64,000 nt of DNA from NCBI GenBank assembly GCA_017398125.1, contig JAFQHE010000070.1:117790-181789 (forward strand). Reading direction: 5' to 3'. The stretch is from Bacteroidales bacterium (GTDB lineage Bacteria; Bacteroidota; Bacteroidia; Bacteroidales; UBA932). Below, one piece after another: positions 57,389 to 64,000 of the stretch; within the stretch, counting starts at the first letter, position 1, and every line of letters starts with the position of its first letter. Under the pieces are notes generated by a model. That model was not told the origin of the DNA. It worked only from the letters and a program-made list of their open reading frames with translations, and ran no database searches. A program made the translations under genes and the position numbers.

Positions 57389-57583
57389 CTACCCTCCACA
57401 AGCCATTCTTATTATTACCAAATGAGACTCCTCCGATAAGGGGGTACTCTCCCACTCTGCTTTGGGAATAACCTTGTTCTCCAAAGCAATGGCCACCATT
57501 GGGGGTAACCCCAGTTCTGAGTGAAGCTGCGCAATATTGGATGCTCTACATTCAATGGCCTTTCCGTTAAGATATATATTCAT
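57389..57583 (-). CDS. thiS: Sulfur carrier protein
   Basis: 64 residues from MNIYLNGKAIEC at 57583, ending in the required GlyGly (RMACGG). The longer frame to 57667 would add a basic, non-homologous leader close to the riboswitch, so I rejected it. A beta-grasp protein carrying sulfur as thiocarboxylate to ThiG. First gene of the thi operon. Confidence 0.9.
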   Translation of the reverse strand: MNIYLNGKAIECRASNIAQLHSELGLPPMVAIALENKVIPKAEWESTPLSEESHLVIIRMACGG

Positions 57584-57694
57584 TGATATCCGTTTTACGG
57601 GGGCCTTACAGCAAATCTGCCCTTCTCCTGAATATTTCCATATGAAATACGGCCTTGACGGCCGCAAATAATAGATAGCTACAAGATTGAAGAT

Positions 57695-57770
57695 TCACAA
57701 TCCCTACGTCAGTATTATCTGCATCAGGTTCCAGGGTATAATCTCAGCCCGCAAGGGCACCCCTTTGTTA
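57695..57770 (-). ncRNA. TPP riboswitch (THI element)
   Basis: On the minus strand the conserved core is complete: AGGGGTGCCC, GGGCTGAGAT, ACCTGGAACCTGATGCAG and ACGTAGGGA. It lies just before thiS and should repress the whole thi operon when thiamin pyrophosphate is plentiful. Confidence 0.93.
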
Positions 57771-57780
57771 TAATCTATGC

Positions 57781-57788
57781 CAAAGGTA
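57781..57788 (-). promoter_or_regulatory. -7 box of the thi operon
   Basis: TACCTTTG on the minus strand, placed so that transcription would start a few bases before the riboswitch. The -33 region reads ATTT rather than TTTG. Confidence 0.55.
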
Positions 57789-57813
57789 GAAAAAAATTCC
57801 GTAAAAAAAATAT

Positions 57814-58236
57814 CTATCTGCAATTCTTGCAGATTCCCTTTACGATGTAGTTGGTCTCTTCTCCAAGAAATCCGTCGGGAAGAGGAGGAAAGGCATTGTT
57901 CTGAGGCTCGATACAGTAGGTTTTTCCACATATACGGCATGTAAAATGGATATGCCGGCACTGGGGACGTGATGAGGCAACTCCGGCACAACAGTCAGTT
58001 CTGAAACAATACTTGCGGTGACCGTCACCATCATCTATTGCATGCAGCAGTCCATAATCCTCAAAGGTTGAAAGGGTTCTGAAGATGCTGCTCCTGTCTA
58101 CTGTCTGCAACAGCTCCTCAAGTTCATTGATCGAAAAGGCCACCTTATATTTTGAAACAATTTCATACACCAGAATCCTGATGGGAGTTGGAGTGATTCC
58201 TCTGGACTGTAACATTTCCTCTATCTTCTGTTTCAT
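57814..58236 (-). CDS. Fur-family metalloregulator
   Basis: 140 residues. The winged-helix N-terminal domain (ITPTPIRILVYEIVSK, then DRSSIFRTLSTFEDYGLLH) is followed by a metal-binding half with HRKYCFRTDCC, CRHIHFTC and two CxxC pairs, CRIC and CKNC. Fur, Zur and PerR types cannot be separated safely by eye; the neighbouring Cu/Zn-efflux permease favours a Zn or Cu response. It is divergent from that permease with shared candidate operators. A -7 box TACATTTG overlaps one operator, suggesting autoregulation. Confidence 0.85.
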   Translation of the reverse strand: MKQKIEEMLQSRGITPTPIRILVYEIVSKYKVAFSINELEELLQTVDRSSIFRTLSTFEDYGLLHAIDDGDGHRKYCFRTDCCAGVASSRPQCRHIHFTCRICGKTYCIEPQNNAFPPLPDGFLGEETNYIVKGICKNCR

Positions 58237-58240
58237 TGCC

Positions 58241-58263
58241 TTGCATTTATGCTTGCAAATGTA
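58241..58263. promoter_or_regulatory. Candidate Fur-type operator over the regulator's own -7 box
   Basis: TTGCA, eight bases, TGCAA (58242-58259 region), overlapping TACATTTG on the minus strand (complement of 58256-58263). Confidence 0.5.
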
Positions 58264-58296
58264 ACCAATTTAAGGCAAAAAAGGTTGTAAAAAACA

Positions 58297-58311
58297 TGCA
58301 ATGGCATTGCA
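58297..58311. promoter_or_regulatory. Candidate Fur-type operator upstream of the permease
   Basis: A perfect palindrome TGCAATG-G-CATTGCA, about 12 bases before a -7-like CAAATTTG at 58324-58331. It is well placed to block the permease promoter. Confidence 0.6.
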
Positions 58312-58377
58312 AAGGTTCTGCCCCAAATTTGTAGCCGGCTTAATGGAAATTATACATTATAACTCAATTTTTGGAAA

Positions 58378-59685
58378 ATGAAAGAGATTTTGAATTTGAT
58401 AAACCAGATGTCGCCATACATACTTCTGGGATTTTTATTGGCAGGACTAATGCACTCATTTGTTCCTCAGGCACTATACAAACGTTATCTTGGAGGAAAT
58501 TCTTTCAAGTCAGTTATGAATGCAGCCTTGTTGGGCGTTCCTCTACCACTCTGCTCTTGCGGAGTAATTCCGACTGCAATGTCACTACGCAAGGAGGGTG
58601 CATCTAAAGGAGCCACCGTTTCATTCCTTATATCAACACCACAGACAGGTGTTGATTCAATTATTGCCACATATTCGCTGATGGGGCTTCCTTTTGCACT
58701 GTTACGTCCTATTATTGCCTTTGCCACTGCACTTTTTGGAGGATTTCTGACAAACAGATTTACAAAAGACGCAAAAAGTAATGCCGGTTCACAAATAAAG
58801 TCGGAGAAGGGTTCCAAGGGAGGATTCTGCCAAAATAATGGCGGCAAATGCGGAGCTGAAGCAGGGAAATCCGTTGTCGGGAAGATTGGTGAGGCCCTTA
58901 AGTATGCATATATTGAAATGATGCAGGATATTGGAAAATGGCTTATGGTCGGTTTGGTGGTTGCGGGACTGATTACCGTCTTTGTTCCAGACTCATTCTT
59001 TGCGCTGTTTGCTGACAAACCGTTTCTTTCCATGATACTGGTATTGGTTTGTGCAATTCCAATGTACCTGTGCGCCACAGGTTCAATTCCAATTGCTGTA
59101 GCACTTATGCTTAAAGGACTCTCACCGGGAACAGCTCTTGTGCTGCTTATGGCTGGGCCAGCCGTAAATGCAGCATCCATTATTGTAATAAGCAAGGTAA
59201 TGGGCAAAAGGACAATGCTTGTCTACCTGATTTCAATCATAACCGGAGCGATGGCTTTTGGTTTGGGAATAGATTATCTTCTGCCAAGAGATTGGTTTAC
59301 AGCCCCACTTCAATCAATGGCCTGCCATACCTCAGAAGGGACAGGATGGTTTAATATAGCATGCACAATCCTCCTTTTCATACTTTTGGCCAATGCCCTA
59401 TACCGGAGATTTCATATAAATGTCCCTGCCACCTTCCCGACAGAATCATCAGAAGAGAGATCAACTGTTCAGACCAAAGAGGAGTCAAAGGTCTCATTGA
59501 AAGTATCGGGAATGACCTGTAACCACTGCCGTTCCAATGTAGAGAGGGCAATTCTGGCCACTGAAGGTGTCGAGAGTGCACAGGTAGATTTGGCTTCAGG
59601 AATTGCAATATACAAAGGCAAGGCCAAAACCGAAGAGGTTGTAAAGTCAATTGAGGGGCTGGGATTTGAGGCGACCACCCTTTAA
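58378..59685 (+). CDS. SO_0444-type Cu/Zn efflux permease with C-terminal heavy-metal-associated domain
   Basis: 435 residues. The DUF318-type permease has ILLGFLLAGLMHSFVP, VPLPLCSCGVIPTAMSLRKEGA and STPQTGVDSIIATY. A cytosolic loop with CQNNGGKC may bind metal. From about residue 370 a heavy-metal-associated domain contains GMTCNHC. It is likely an inner-membrane exporter of Cu or Zn, or possibly of arsenicals as in ArsP relatives. It is controlled by the divergent Fur-family gene through the operators between them. Confidence 0.85.
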   Translation: MKEILNLINQMSPYILLGFLLAGLMHSFVPQALYKRYLGGNSFKSVMNAALLGVPLPLCSCGVIPTAMSLRKEGASKGATVSFLISTPQTGVDSIIATYSLMGLPFALLRPIIAFATALFGGFLTNRFTKDAKSNAGSQIKSEKGSKGGFCQNNGGKCGAEAGKSVVGKIGEALKYAYIEMMQDIGKWLMVGLVVAGLITVFVPDSFFALFADKPFLSMILVLVCAIPMYLCATGSIPIAVALMLKGLSPGTALVLLMAGPAVNAASIIVISKVMGKRTMLVYLISIITGAMAFGLGIDYLLPRDWFTAPLQSMACHTSEGTGWFNIACTILLFILLANALYRRFHINVPATFPTESSEERSTVQTKEESKVSLKVSGMTCNHCRSNVERAILATEGVESAQVDLASGIAIYKGKAKTEEVVKSIEGLGFEATTL

Positions 59686-59691
59686 AAGGCA

Positions 59692-59725
59692 AATCCCTGC
59701 CAGAATCTGTTATCTGACAGGGATT
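59692..59725. terminator. Hairpin between the permease gene and htpG
   Basis: AATCCCTG and its perfect complement CAGGGATT around an 18-base loop, between converging genes. Confidence 0.55.
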
Positions 59726-59790
59726 GCTGCTCATAATATTTGGGTTAACCTCAAAAATTTCCTGGAGAAAACTCTTCGGGCCAGTCCTAC

Positions 59791-61839
59791 CTATTTCAAT
59801 ATATCAAGGCTTCTCTTGATAAATGAATGGAGCTCTTTTCCCTTAAGCATATTGTTTGACAGAAGGGCAAGGTCAACAACCTGTTTCAAAAGGGTATTTT
59901 TTCCCGCGAACTCAACCATTGCCGCTTTACGCTCTTCATTCAATGAATCAAGTTCCTTGTTAAGACGCTCACGCTCATCTTTGTCTGCTGTAGATATTTC
60001 ATCCTCTTTTTTCTCTTTGTTCTTGCTGTTGATCTCATCCAAAGATGCCTGCGTTGCCACCTGTTTTGCATCCAATGTATCCGTTACAGCTTTGGTCTGC
60101 TCATTCTTGTCGGCAACAATCTTCTTGATCAGAGGGTTCTCATAGTTAAGTACAACTGTGTATGACTCAGGCATCTCACCATAGAAATTCAATCCACCTC
60201 CCAATGCTGACATCTCCCTGTACCTTCTCATGAACTCGCTCTGGGTAATTACGATTGGCGCGCCGTTTACGCCAAGATTCTCAACCTGCACGTGGTAGTT
60301 TGCCCCCTCAGGCATCACGCTCTCAAATGCAAAACCAAGTTCACGTTCCTCATTTGCTCTCAATTGTGGTTTCTCCTTGTTCTCCTTCTGGATAAGGTTA
60401 TCAATACTGTCGGCATCCACACGGACAAATTTTGCACTCTCCAATTTACTTTCAAGAAGGTTTACAAAATGCGCGTCCAACTGGCTGTCAAAAACCAATA
60501 CCTGGTATCCGCGATTTTTTGCCTCTTCAATATAACTGTACTGCGCAACAGGATCTGTTGTATAAAGGTAAACCACCTTCTTATCCTTGTCTGTCTGCTC
60601 AGGCTCAATCAGTTTCCTATAATCTTCATAATTGAAGAATTTGCCCTCATCTGTCTTCAATAAAGCAAACTTTTTAGTCCTTTCAAAGAACTTCTCATCC
60701 GAAAGCATTCCATACTCTATAAAGAGCTTTAAGTTGTCCCATTTGGCCTCAAATGCCTCTTTTTCCTTCTTTGAGATCTCCTCAAGTCTGTCAGCCACCT
60801 TCTTTGTAATGTAAGAAGAGATCTTCTTTACATTTGCATCCTCCTGCAAATAGCTGCGGGATACATTAAGAGGAATATCAGGCGAGTCAATCACACCGTA
60901 AAGAAGAGTCAAGAAATCAGGAACAATATTCTCAACTGAATCTGTTACAAACATCTGGTTACAGTAGAGCTGAATTTTGTTGCGTGTAACATCCATTCTG
61001 TCCTTGATCTTAGGGAAGTAGAGAATACCTGTAAGATTAAAAGGATAATCGACATTCAAATGGATGTAGAAAAGAGGATCATCCTGCATCGGATACAATT
61101 TTCTGTAGAACTCCATATACTCCTCATCCTTGATCTCACTTGGTGTCTTCGCCCAAAGCGGAGCTGTATCATTGATAATTTTATCTTTATCGGTCTCTGC
61201 ATATTTGCCATCTTTCCACTCCTGCTCTTTGCCGAAAGCAACTGGAACAGGCATAAATTTGCAATACTTGTTCAAAAGCTCATTCACCTTTGCATTGCTT
61301 GCAAACTCTTTTGAATCGTCATCAAGGTACAATGTAATCTCTGTTCCCCTATCTGTACGCTCAATCTCCTCCATGCTGTATTCAGGAGAACCGTCACAGC
61401 TCCAAAGAACACCTTTTGCACCATCTTTCCATGACAAGGTTCTTATTTCCACCTTTTTGGAAACCATAAACGAAGAGTAGAAACCCAATCCAAAGTGACC
61501 AATAATACTGTTAAGCTGGTCTTTGTACTTTTCCAGGAACTCTCCTGCACTTGAAAATGCAATTTGATTGATATACTTGTCAACCTCCTCTGCAGTCATT
61601 CCAATACCTCTATCTGTAATAGTGAGGGTATTGTTTGCCTCATCAACAGCCACCCTGACAGTAAGATCACCCAACTCTCCGGCATATTCGCCCATACCGC
61701 TCACAGCCTTCATCTTCTGGGTTGCATCCACTGCATTAGCCACAAGTTCTCTCAAGAAAATCTCATGGTCTGAATACAAAAACTTCTTGATTACCGGAAA
61801 AATATTCTCGGTAGTTACTCCAATTTTACCTGTTGCCAT
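59791..61839 (-). CDS. htpG: Hsp90-family chaperone HtpG
   Basis: 682 residues, full length. The GHKL ATPase motifs are FLRELVANAVDATQK, ITDRGIGMT and IGHFGLGFYSSFMV. The middle domain includes DIPLNVSRSYLQED. The C-terminal dimerisation domain contains a charged Lys/Glu-rich stretch at about 600-640. A cytosolic ATP-dependent chaperone. The extra conserved segment typical of Bacteroidetes HtpG makes it longer than the E. coli protein. Confidence 0.95.
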   Translation of the reverse strand: MATGKIGVTTENIFPVIKKFLYSDHEIFLRELVANAVDATQKMKAVSGMGEYAGELGDLTVRVAVDEANNTLTITDRGIGMTAEEVDKYINQIAFSSAGEFLEKYKDQLNSIIGHFGLGFYSSFMVSKKVEIRTLSWKDGAKGVLWSCDGSPEYSMEEIERTDRGTEITLYLDDDSKEFASNAKVNELLNKYCKFMPVPVAFGKEQEWKDGKYAETDKDKIINDTAPLWAKTPSEIKDEEYMEFYRKLYPMQDDPLFYIHLNVDYPFNLTGILYFPKIKDRMDVTRNKIQLYCNQMFVTDSVENIVPDFLTLLYGVIDSPDIPLNVSRSYLQEDANVKKISSYITKKVADRLEEISKKEKEAFEAKWDNLKLFIEYGMLSDEKFFERTKKFALLKTDEGKFFNYEDYRKLIEPEQTDKDKKVVYLYTTDPVAQYSYIEEAKNRGYQVLVFDSQLDAHFVNLLESKLESAKFVRVDADSIDNLIQKENKEKPQLRANEERELGFAFESVMPEGANYHVQVENLGVNGAPIVITQSEFMRRYREMSALGGGLNFYGEMPESYTVVLNYENPLIKKIVADKNEQTKAVTDTLDAKQVATQASLDEINSKNKEKKEDEISTADKDERERLNKELDSLNEERKAAMVEFAGKNTLLKQVVDLALLSNNMLKGKELHSFIKRSLDILK

Positions 61840-62114
61840 AATTATATTTTTTAAACATTTCTCTTTTATATGTGCCAGGAGGAGCTTTCCAGAATAAAAG
61901 AACTCCCTAATCAGTCCATATTAAGCACAGCAGCCCTCTTCCCGACAGCATCATATATAAACAAATCATATACCAACACCAATAGTATGACAAAATGGCA
62001 AAAAACAAATGGGAGAGCATTCCAAATCATTGGTCTGCACCTCCCATTTATAATATATACACCCGACAATATGCGACTATGGAGTATTCATGTGCCCACA
62101 GCTACAGATCGGCA

Positions 62115-62333
62115 TCACTCTTCCTGAGCATCCACTCCAAATTCAGACCGGTTATCACTCCCGGCATGTTTGCCCTTTTTAAGTCTGCCACTGCGTTTGA
62201 GAGCATCGGCAATAATCCATTGGAGTTGTCCGTTTATACTTCTAAACTCATCGTCAGCCCATTTTTCCAGGGCCTCCATAGTATCAGAATCAACCCGCAA
62301 TATAAAACTCTTTGTAGAACTTTTTTTTGCCAT
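62115..62333 (-). CDS. Arc-like ribbon-helix-helix DNA-binding protein
   Basis: 72 residues. The ribbon strand is KSFILRVDSD and the helices are MEALEKWADDEFRSINGQLQWIIADALKRSG. This matches short Bacteroidales proteins found next to SPFH genes. The acidic C-terminus is disordered. It lies 268 bp after the SPFH gene on the same strand; that gap holds no gene I can support. Confidence 0.75.
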   Translation of the reverse strand: MAKKSSTKSFILRVDSDTMEALEKWADDEFRSINGQLQWIIADALKRSGRLKKGKHAGSDNRSEFGVDAQEE

Positions 62334-62601
62334 AATACTCTTGTCATTAATTTCGACATTACACCCATAATAGGTCTCCTTTGAAGGATAAGGTAACTAA
62401 TTATCCATAATGGTATAATACCTGCTGGTAATTATCATGTCAGATTTTACAGATAACATTCCTGATTATCTCCAATTAGTCTGTAGAGACCGATTTTGCA
62501 ATGCACCATAGTTTGTTTGTGTTTTGAAAATAATATTGGAGCAGATTTTTTACAACTGGCTGAGCCTTATTTTCATCATTAAATGGCTATACAAAACTGC
62601 A

Positions 62602-63540
62602 TCAATGGTGAAGCGTTCCGGCATTAACTACAGGCTGGGCACTTTCATCGGCACAAAGAACTACAAGAAGATTTGTAACCATTGCCGCCTTACGCTCATC
62701 ATCAAGTTCAACAACCTCATCTTCCGATAATTGGTCCAAAGCCATCTTTACCATAGAAACCGCACCCTCCACAATCTTCTCTCTGGCAGCAATAATTGCA
62801 TCAGCCTGCTGACGGCGCAACATAACTGCGGCAATCTCAGGAGCATAAGCCAAATAATTAATCCTTGCCTCTACAACCTCAATACCTGCTATAGCCAATC
62901 TCTCTGACAATCTGCTCTCCAACACATCATTAATCTCCTCGCTGCTGCTTCTGAGAGTAACCTCCTGTTTCTCTGTTCCGTTATCATCATAAGCATACAA
63001 ACCTGCAACCTGTCTCAAAGCAGCATCACTTTGAACAGAGACAAAATTCTCAAGCATATTCATTCTTGTACCCTGAGTGACAAAACCCTGAGCATTTTCA
63101 GAAACATCAATATCAAAAACAGCCCTATAGATCTCATCTTTCTTAAGCTTCCATACAAGCACAAGACCAATCATAATTGGATTACCAGTCTTGTCATTAA
63201 CCTTTATAGGCTCAGCATTCAAGTTTCTGGCACGAAGAGAGATCTTCTTTGAAGACATAAGGAAATTAACCCACCAGAAGCCTGTATTGTAAAAAGAGCC
63301 GCAATATTTACCGAAAAACGTCAATACTCTTGCCTCATTAGGTTCCAAAAGGATAAAACCCTTTGTAGAAATAAGGAAAAATACAAAAAGGAGTGCTCCA
63401 GAAATGACCCAAGCAGGCGACTCAAGTATTGCACCATGAACGATTGTCCATATAGAACCAGCAATCAAAGCTAAAATTAGGAACAAAGCCAAAAAACCGT
63501 TGACCTTCCATCCATTGTACTCAAAGTTTCTGTTTTCCAT
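62602..63540 (-). CDS. SPFH/band-7 membrane protein
   Basis: 312 residues. Two N-terminal membrane helices (about 13-32 and 42-60) are followed by GFILLEPNEARVLTFFGKY and a band-7 domain. A helical region with IEVVEARINYLAYAPEIAAVMLRR-type heptads ends in an acidic segment. SPFH proteins form membrane ring assemblies; this group's partner is not known. The adjacent ribbon-helix-helix gene suggests an ancient pairing. A consensus promoter lies upstream. Confidence 0.88.
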   Translation of the reverse strand: MENRNFEYNGWKVNGFLALFLILALIAGSIWTIVHGAILESPAWVISGALLFVFFLISTKGFILLEPNEARVLTFFGKYCGSFYNTGFWWVNFLMSSKKISLRARNLNAEPIKVNDKTGNPIMIGLVLVWKLKKDEIYRAVFDIDVSENAQGFVTQGTRMNMLENFVSVQSDAALRQVAGLYAYDDNGTEKQEVTLRSSSEEINDVLESRLSERLAIAGIEVVEARINYLAYAPEIAAVMLRRQQADAIIAAREKIVEGAVSMVKMALDQLSEDEVVELDDERKAAMVTNLLVVLCADESAQPVVNAGTLHH

Positions 63541-63661
63541 AATATGAAGTATTAAATTTTGTTAAATGATCTCAAAACAAATTATATCGCAAAAATCAAA
63601 ATCAGAAAGATACTAAAAATTATTTGAACCTTGATTATATTCTAATATCATTTTGATATTA

Positions 63662-63692
63662 CAAAGATAGTAAAATAATTTAGACATGCAAA
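63662..63692 (-). promoter_or_regulatory. Promoter of the SPFH gene
   Basis: On the minus strand TTTG (complement of 63689-63692), exactly 19 bases, then TATCTTTG (complement of 63662-63669). Leader about 115 bases. From 63693 to 63860 I see nothing supportable beyond a CCCGACA motif near 63728. Confidence 0.85.
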
Positions 63693-63860
63693 AAAAATAG
63701 TAAACCAGAATTAAAAAAAGGTACATACCCGACAAATCCCTTGAAAAATTCAGGAGCTATACACATATAAACTTCTGGGGAAAATTCAAAGAAGACACCA
63801 GAGACTTAACAACTAAGAGATCACCGGACATAGAACAAATAACACCCGGAGAAACTAAAC

Positions 63861-63898
63861 AAAAAAAAAGACCTCCAGCCATTTCTGACTGAAGGTCT
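63861..63898 (-). terminator. Terminator of the rRNA operon
   Basis: A 12-bp stem (AGACCTTCAGTC with GGCTGGAGGTCT, including G-U pairs), 6-base loop, then nine T on the minus strand. It lies just past the 5S rRNA. Confidence 0.9.
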
Positions 63899-63907
63899 CA
63901 ATAAGTT

Positions 63908-64000
63908 GGCGGCTACCTACTTTCCCACTTGGTATAGCAGTATCATCGGCACTAATGGGCTTAACTTCTCTGTTCGGTATGGGAAGAGGTGGATCCCCAT
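63908..64000 (-). rRNA. rrf: 5S ribosomal RNA, partial (3' part)
   Basis: The minus strand reads the conserved 5S segments GGGGATCCACCTC, CCATACCGAACAGAGAAG, TTAAGCCCATTAG and GGGAAAGTAGGTAGCCGCC. The 5' end continues beyond the right edge, so the rest of the rRNA operon lies to the right. Confidence 0.95.

Noticed and set aside
57584..57667. 28-residue N-terminal extension of ThiS
   Set aside because: ThiS begins at MNIYLNGK; the extension is basic and non-homologous.
61870..62127. Plus-strand 85-codon frame in the gap before htpG
   Set aside because: Low-complexity, no ribosome site or family features, and it overlaps the ribbon-helix-helix gene end.

Overview
The window looks like a chromosomal piece of an anaerobic Bacteroidales bacterium of fairly low GC. 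Three things point there. Promoters follow the Bacteroidetes form TTTG, then 19 bases, then TAnnTTTG, and three near-perfect examples are visible. Ribosome binding sites are weak. The gene families are typical of the group: six-bladed beta-propeller lipoproteins, a DUF3244 protein, TPR-membrane-HTH proteins, a DUF2807 protein and group-specific thiamin genes. The lysine-to-butyrate operon is laid out like the one I recall from Porphyromonas gingivalis, and a cysteate synthase homologue recalls sulfonolipid makers such as Alistipes and Odoribacter. The genus cannot be fixed from the sequence alone.

Layout. 0-5 kb: the 3' part of a membrane-bound Fe-S/CCG oxidoreductase, a cysteate synthase homologue and a SulP anion transporter. 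5.3-13.3 kb (minus strand): an accessory region with four paralogous propeller lipoproteins (one frameshifted), a small exported double-CxxC protein, a DUF3244 protein and a TPR-membrane-HTH protein. The last of these lies 2 bp downstream of an AtoE-type fatty-acid transporter (to 14.8 kb). 15.0-27.9 kb (minus): one long operon, atoD-kal-kce-kdd-kamA-kamB-kamC-kamD-kamE-atoA-bcd-etfB-etfA, with a clear promoter at its head and a strong terminator at its tail. It encodes lysine fermentation to acetate and butyrate. 28-30.7 kb (plus): MscS, crotonase and 3-hydroxybutyryl-CoA dehydrogenase, which connect crotonyl-CoA to acetoacetyl-CoA. 30.8-41.9 kb: housekeeping and mixed genes (acyltransferase, M28 peptidase, DUF255 protein, QueA, XRE regulator, PyrD, CinA, serine hydrolase). 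41.9-43.4 kb: a second propeller gene with its own small double-CxxC partner. 43.5-47.2 kb: SDR, M19 dipeptidase and delta-1-pyrroline-5-carboxylate dehydrogenase. 47.4-50.1 kb: ECF sigma, anti-sigma, DUF2807 and VanZ. 50-57.8 kb (minus): thiamin operon thiS-thiE-thiG-thiC-thiH-thiF-tenI/thiE2-thiD under a TPP riboswitch. 57.8-59.7 kb: a Fur-type regulator divergent from a Cu/Zn-efflux permease, with palindromic candidate operators between them. 59.8-63.5 kb: HtpG, a ribbon-helix-helix protein and an SPFH protein. 63.9 kb: the 3' part of a 5S rRNA reading in from the right edge.

The strongest candidate for something undescribed is a two-gene module seen twice, at 10.8 and 43.2 kb. A small exported protein with two CxxC pairs at matching positions is translationally coupled to a propeller lipoprotein ending in NPV-x4-TLK. 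Other items of note are 20 exact copies of the octamer TGTCGGGA on both strands, a perfect A-AAA-AAG slippery heptamer at the frameshift in one propeller gene, and a roughly 250-bp near-identical direct repeat that carries a relic start codon.
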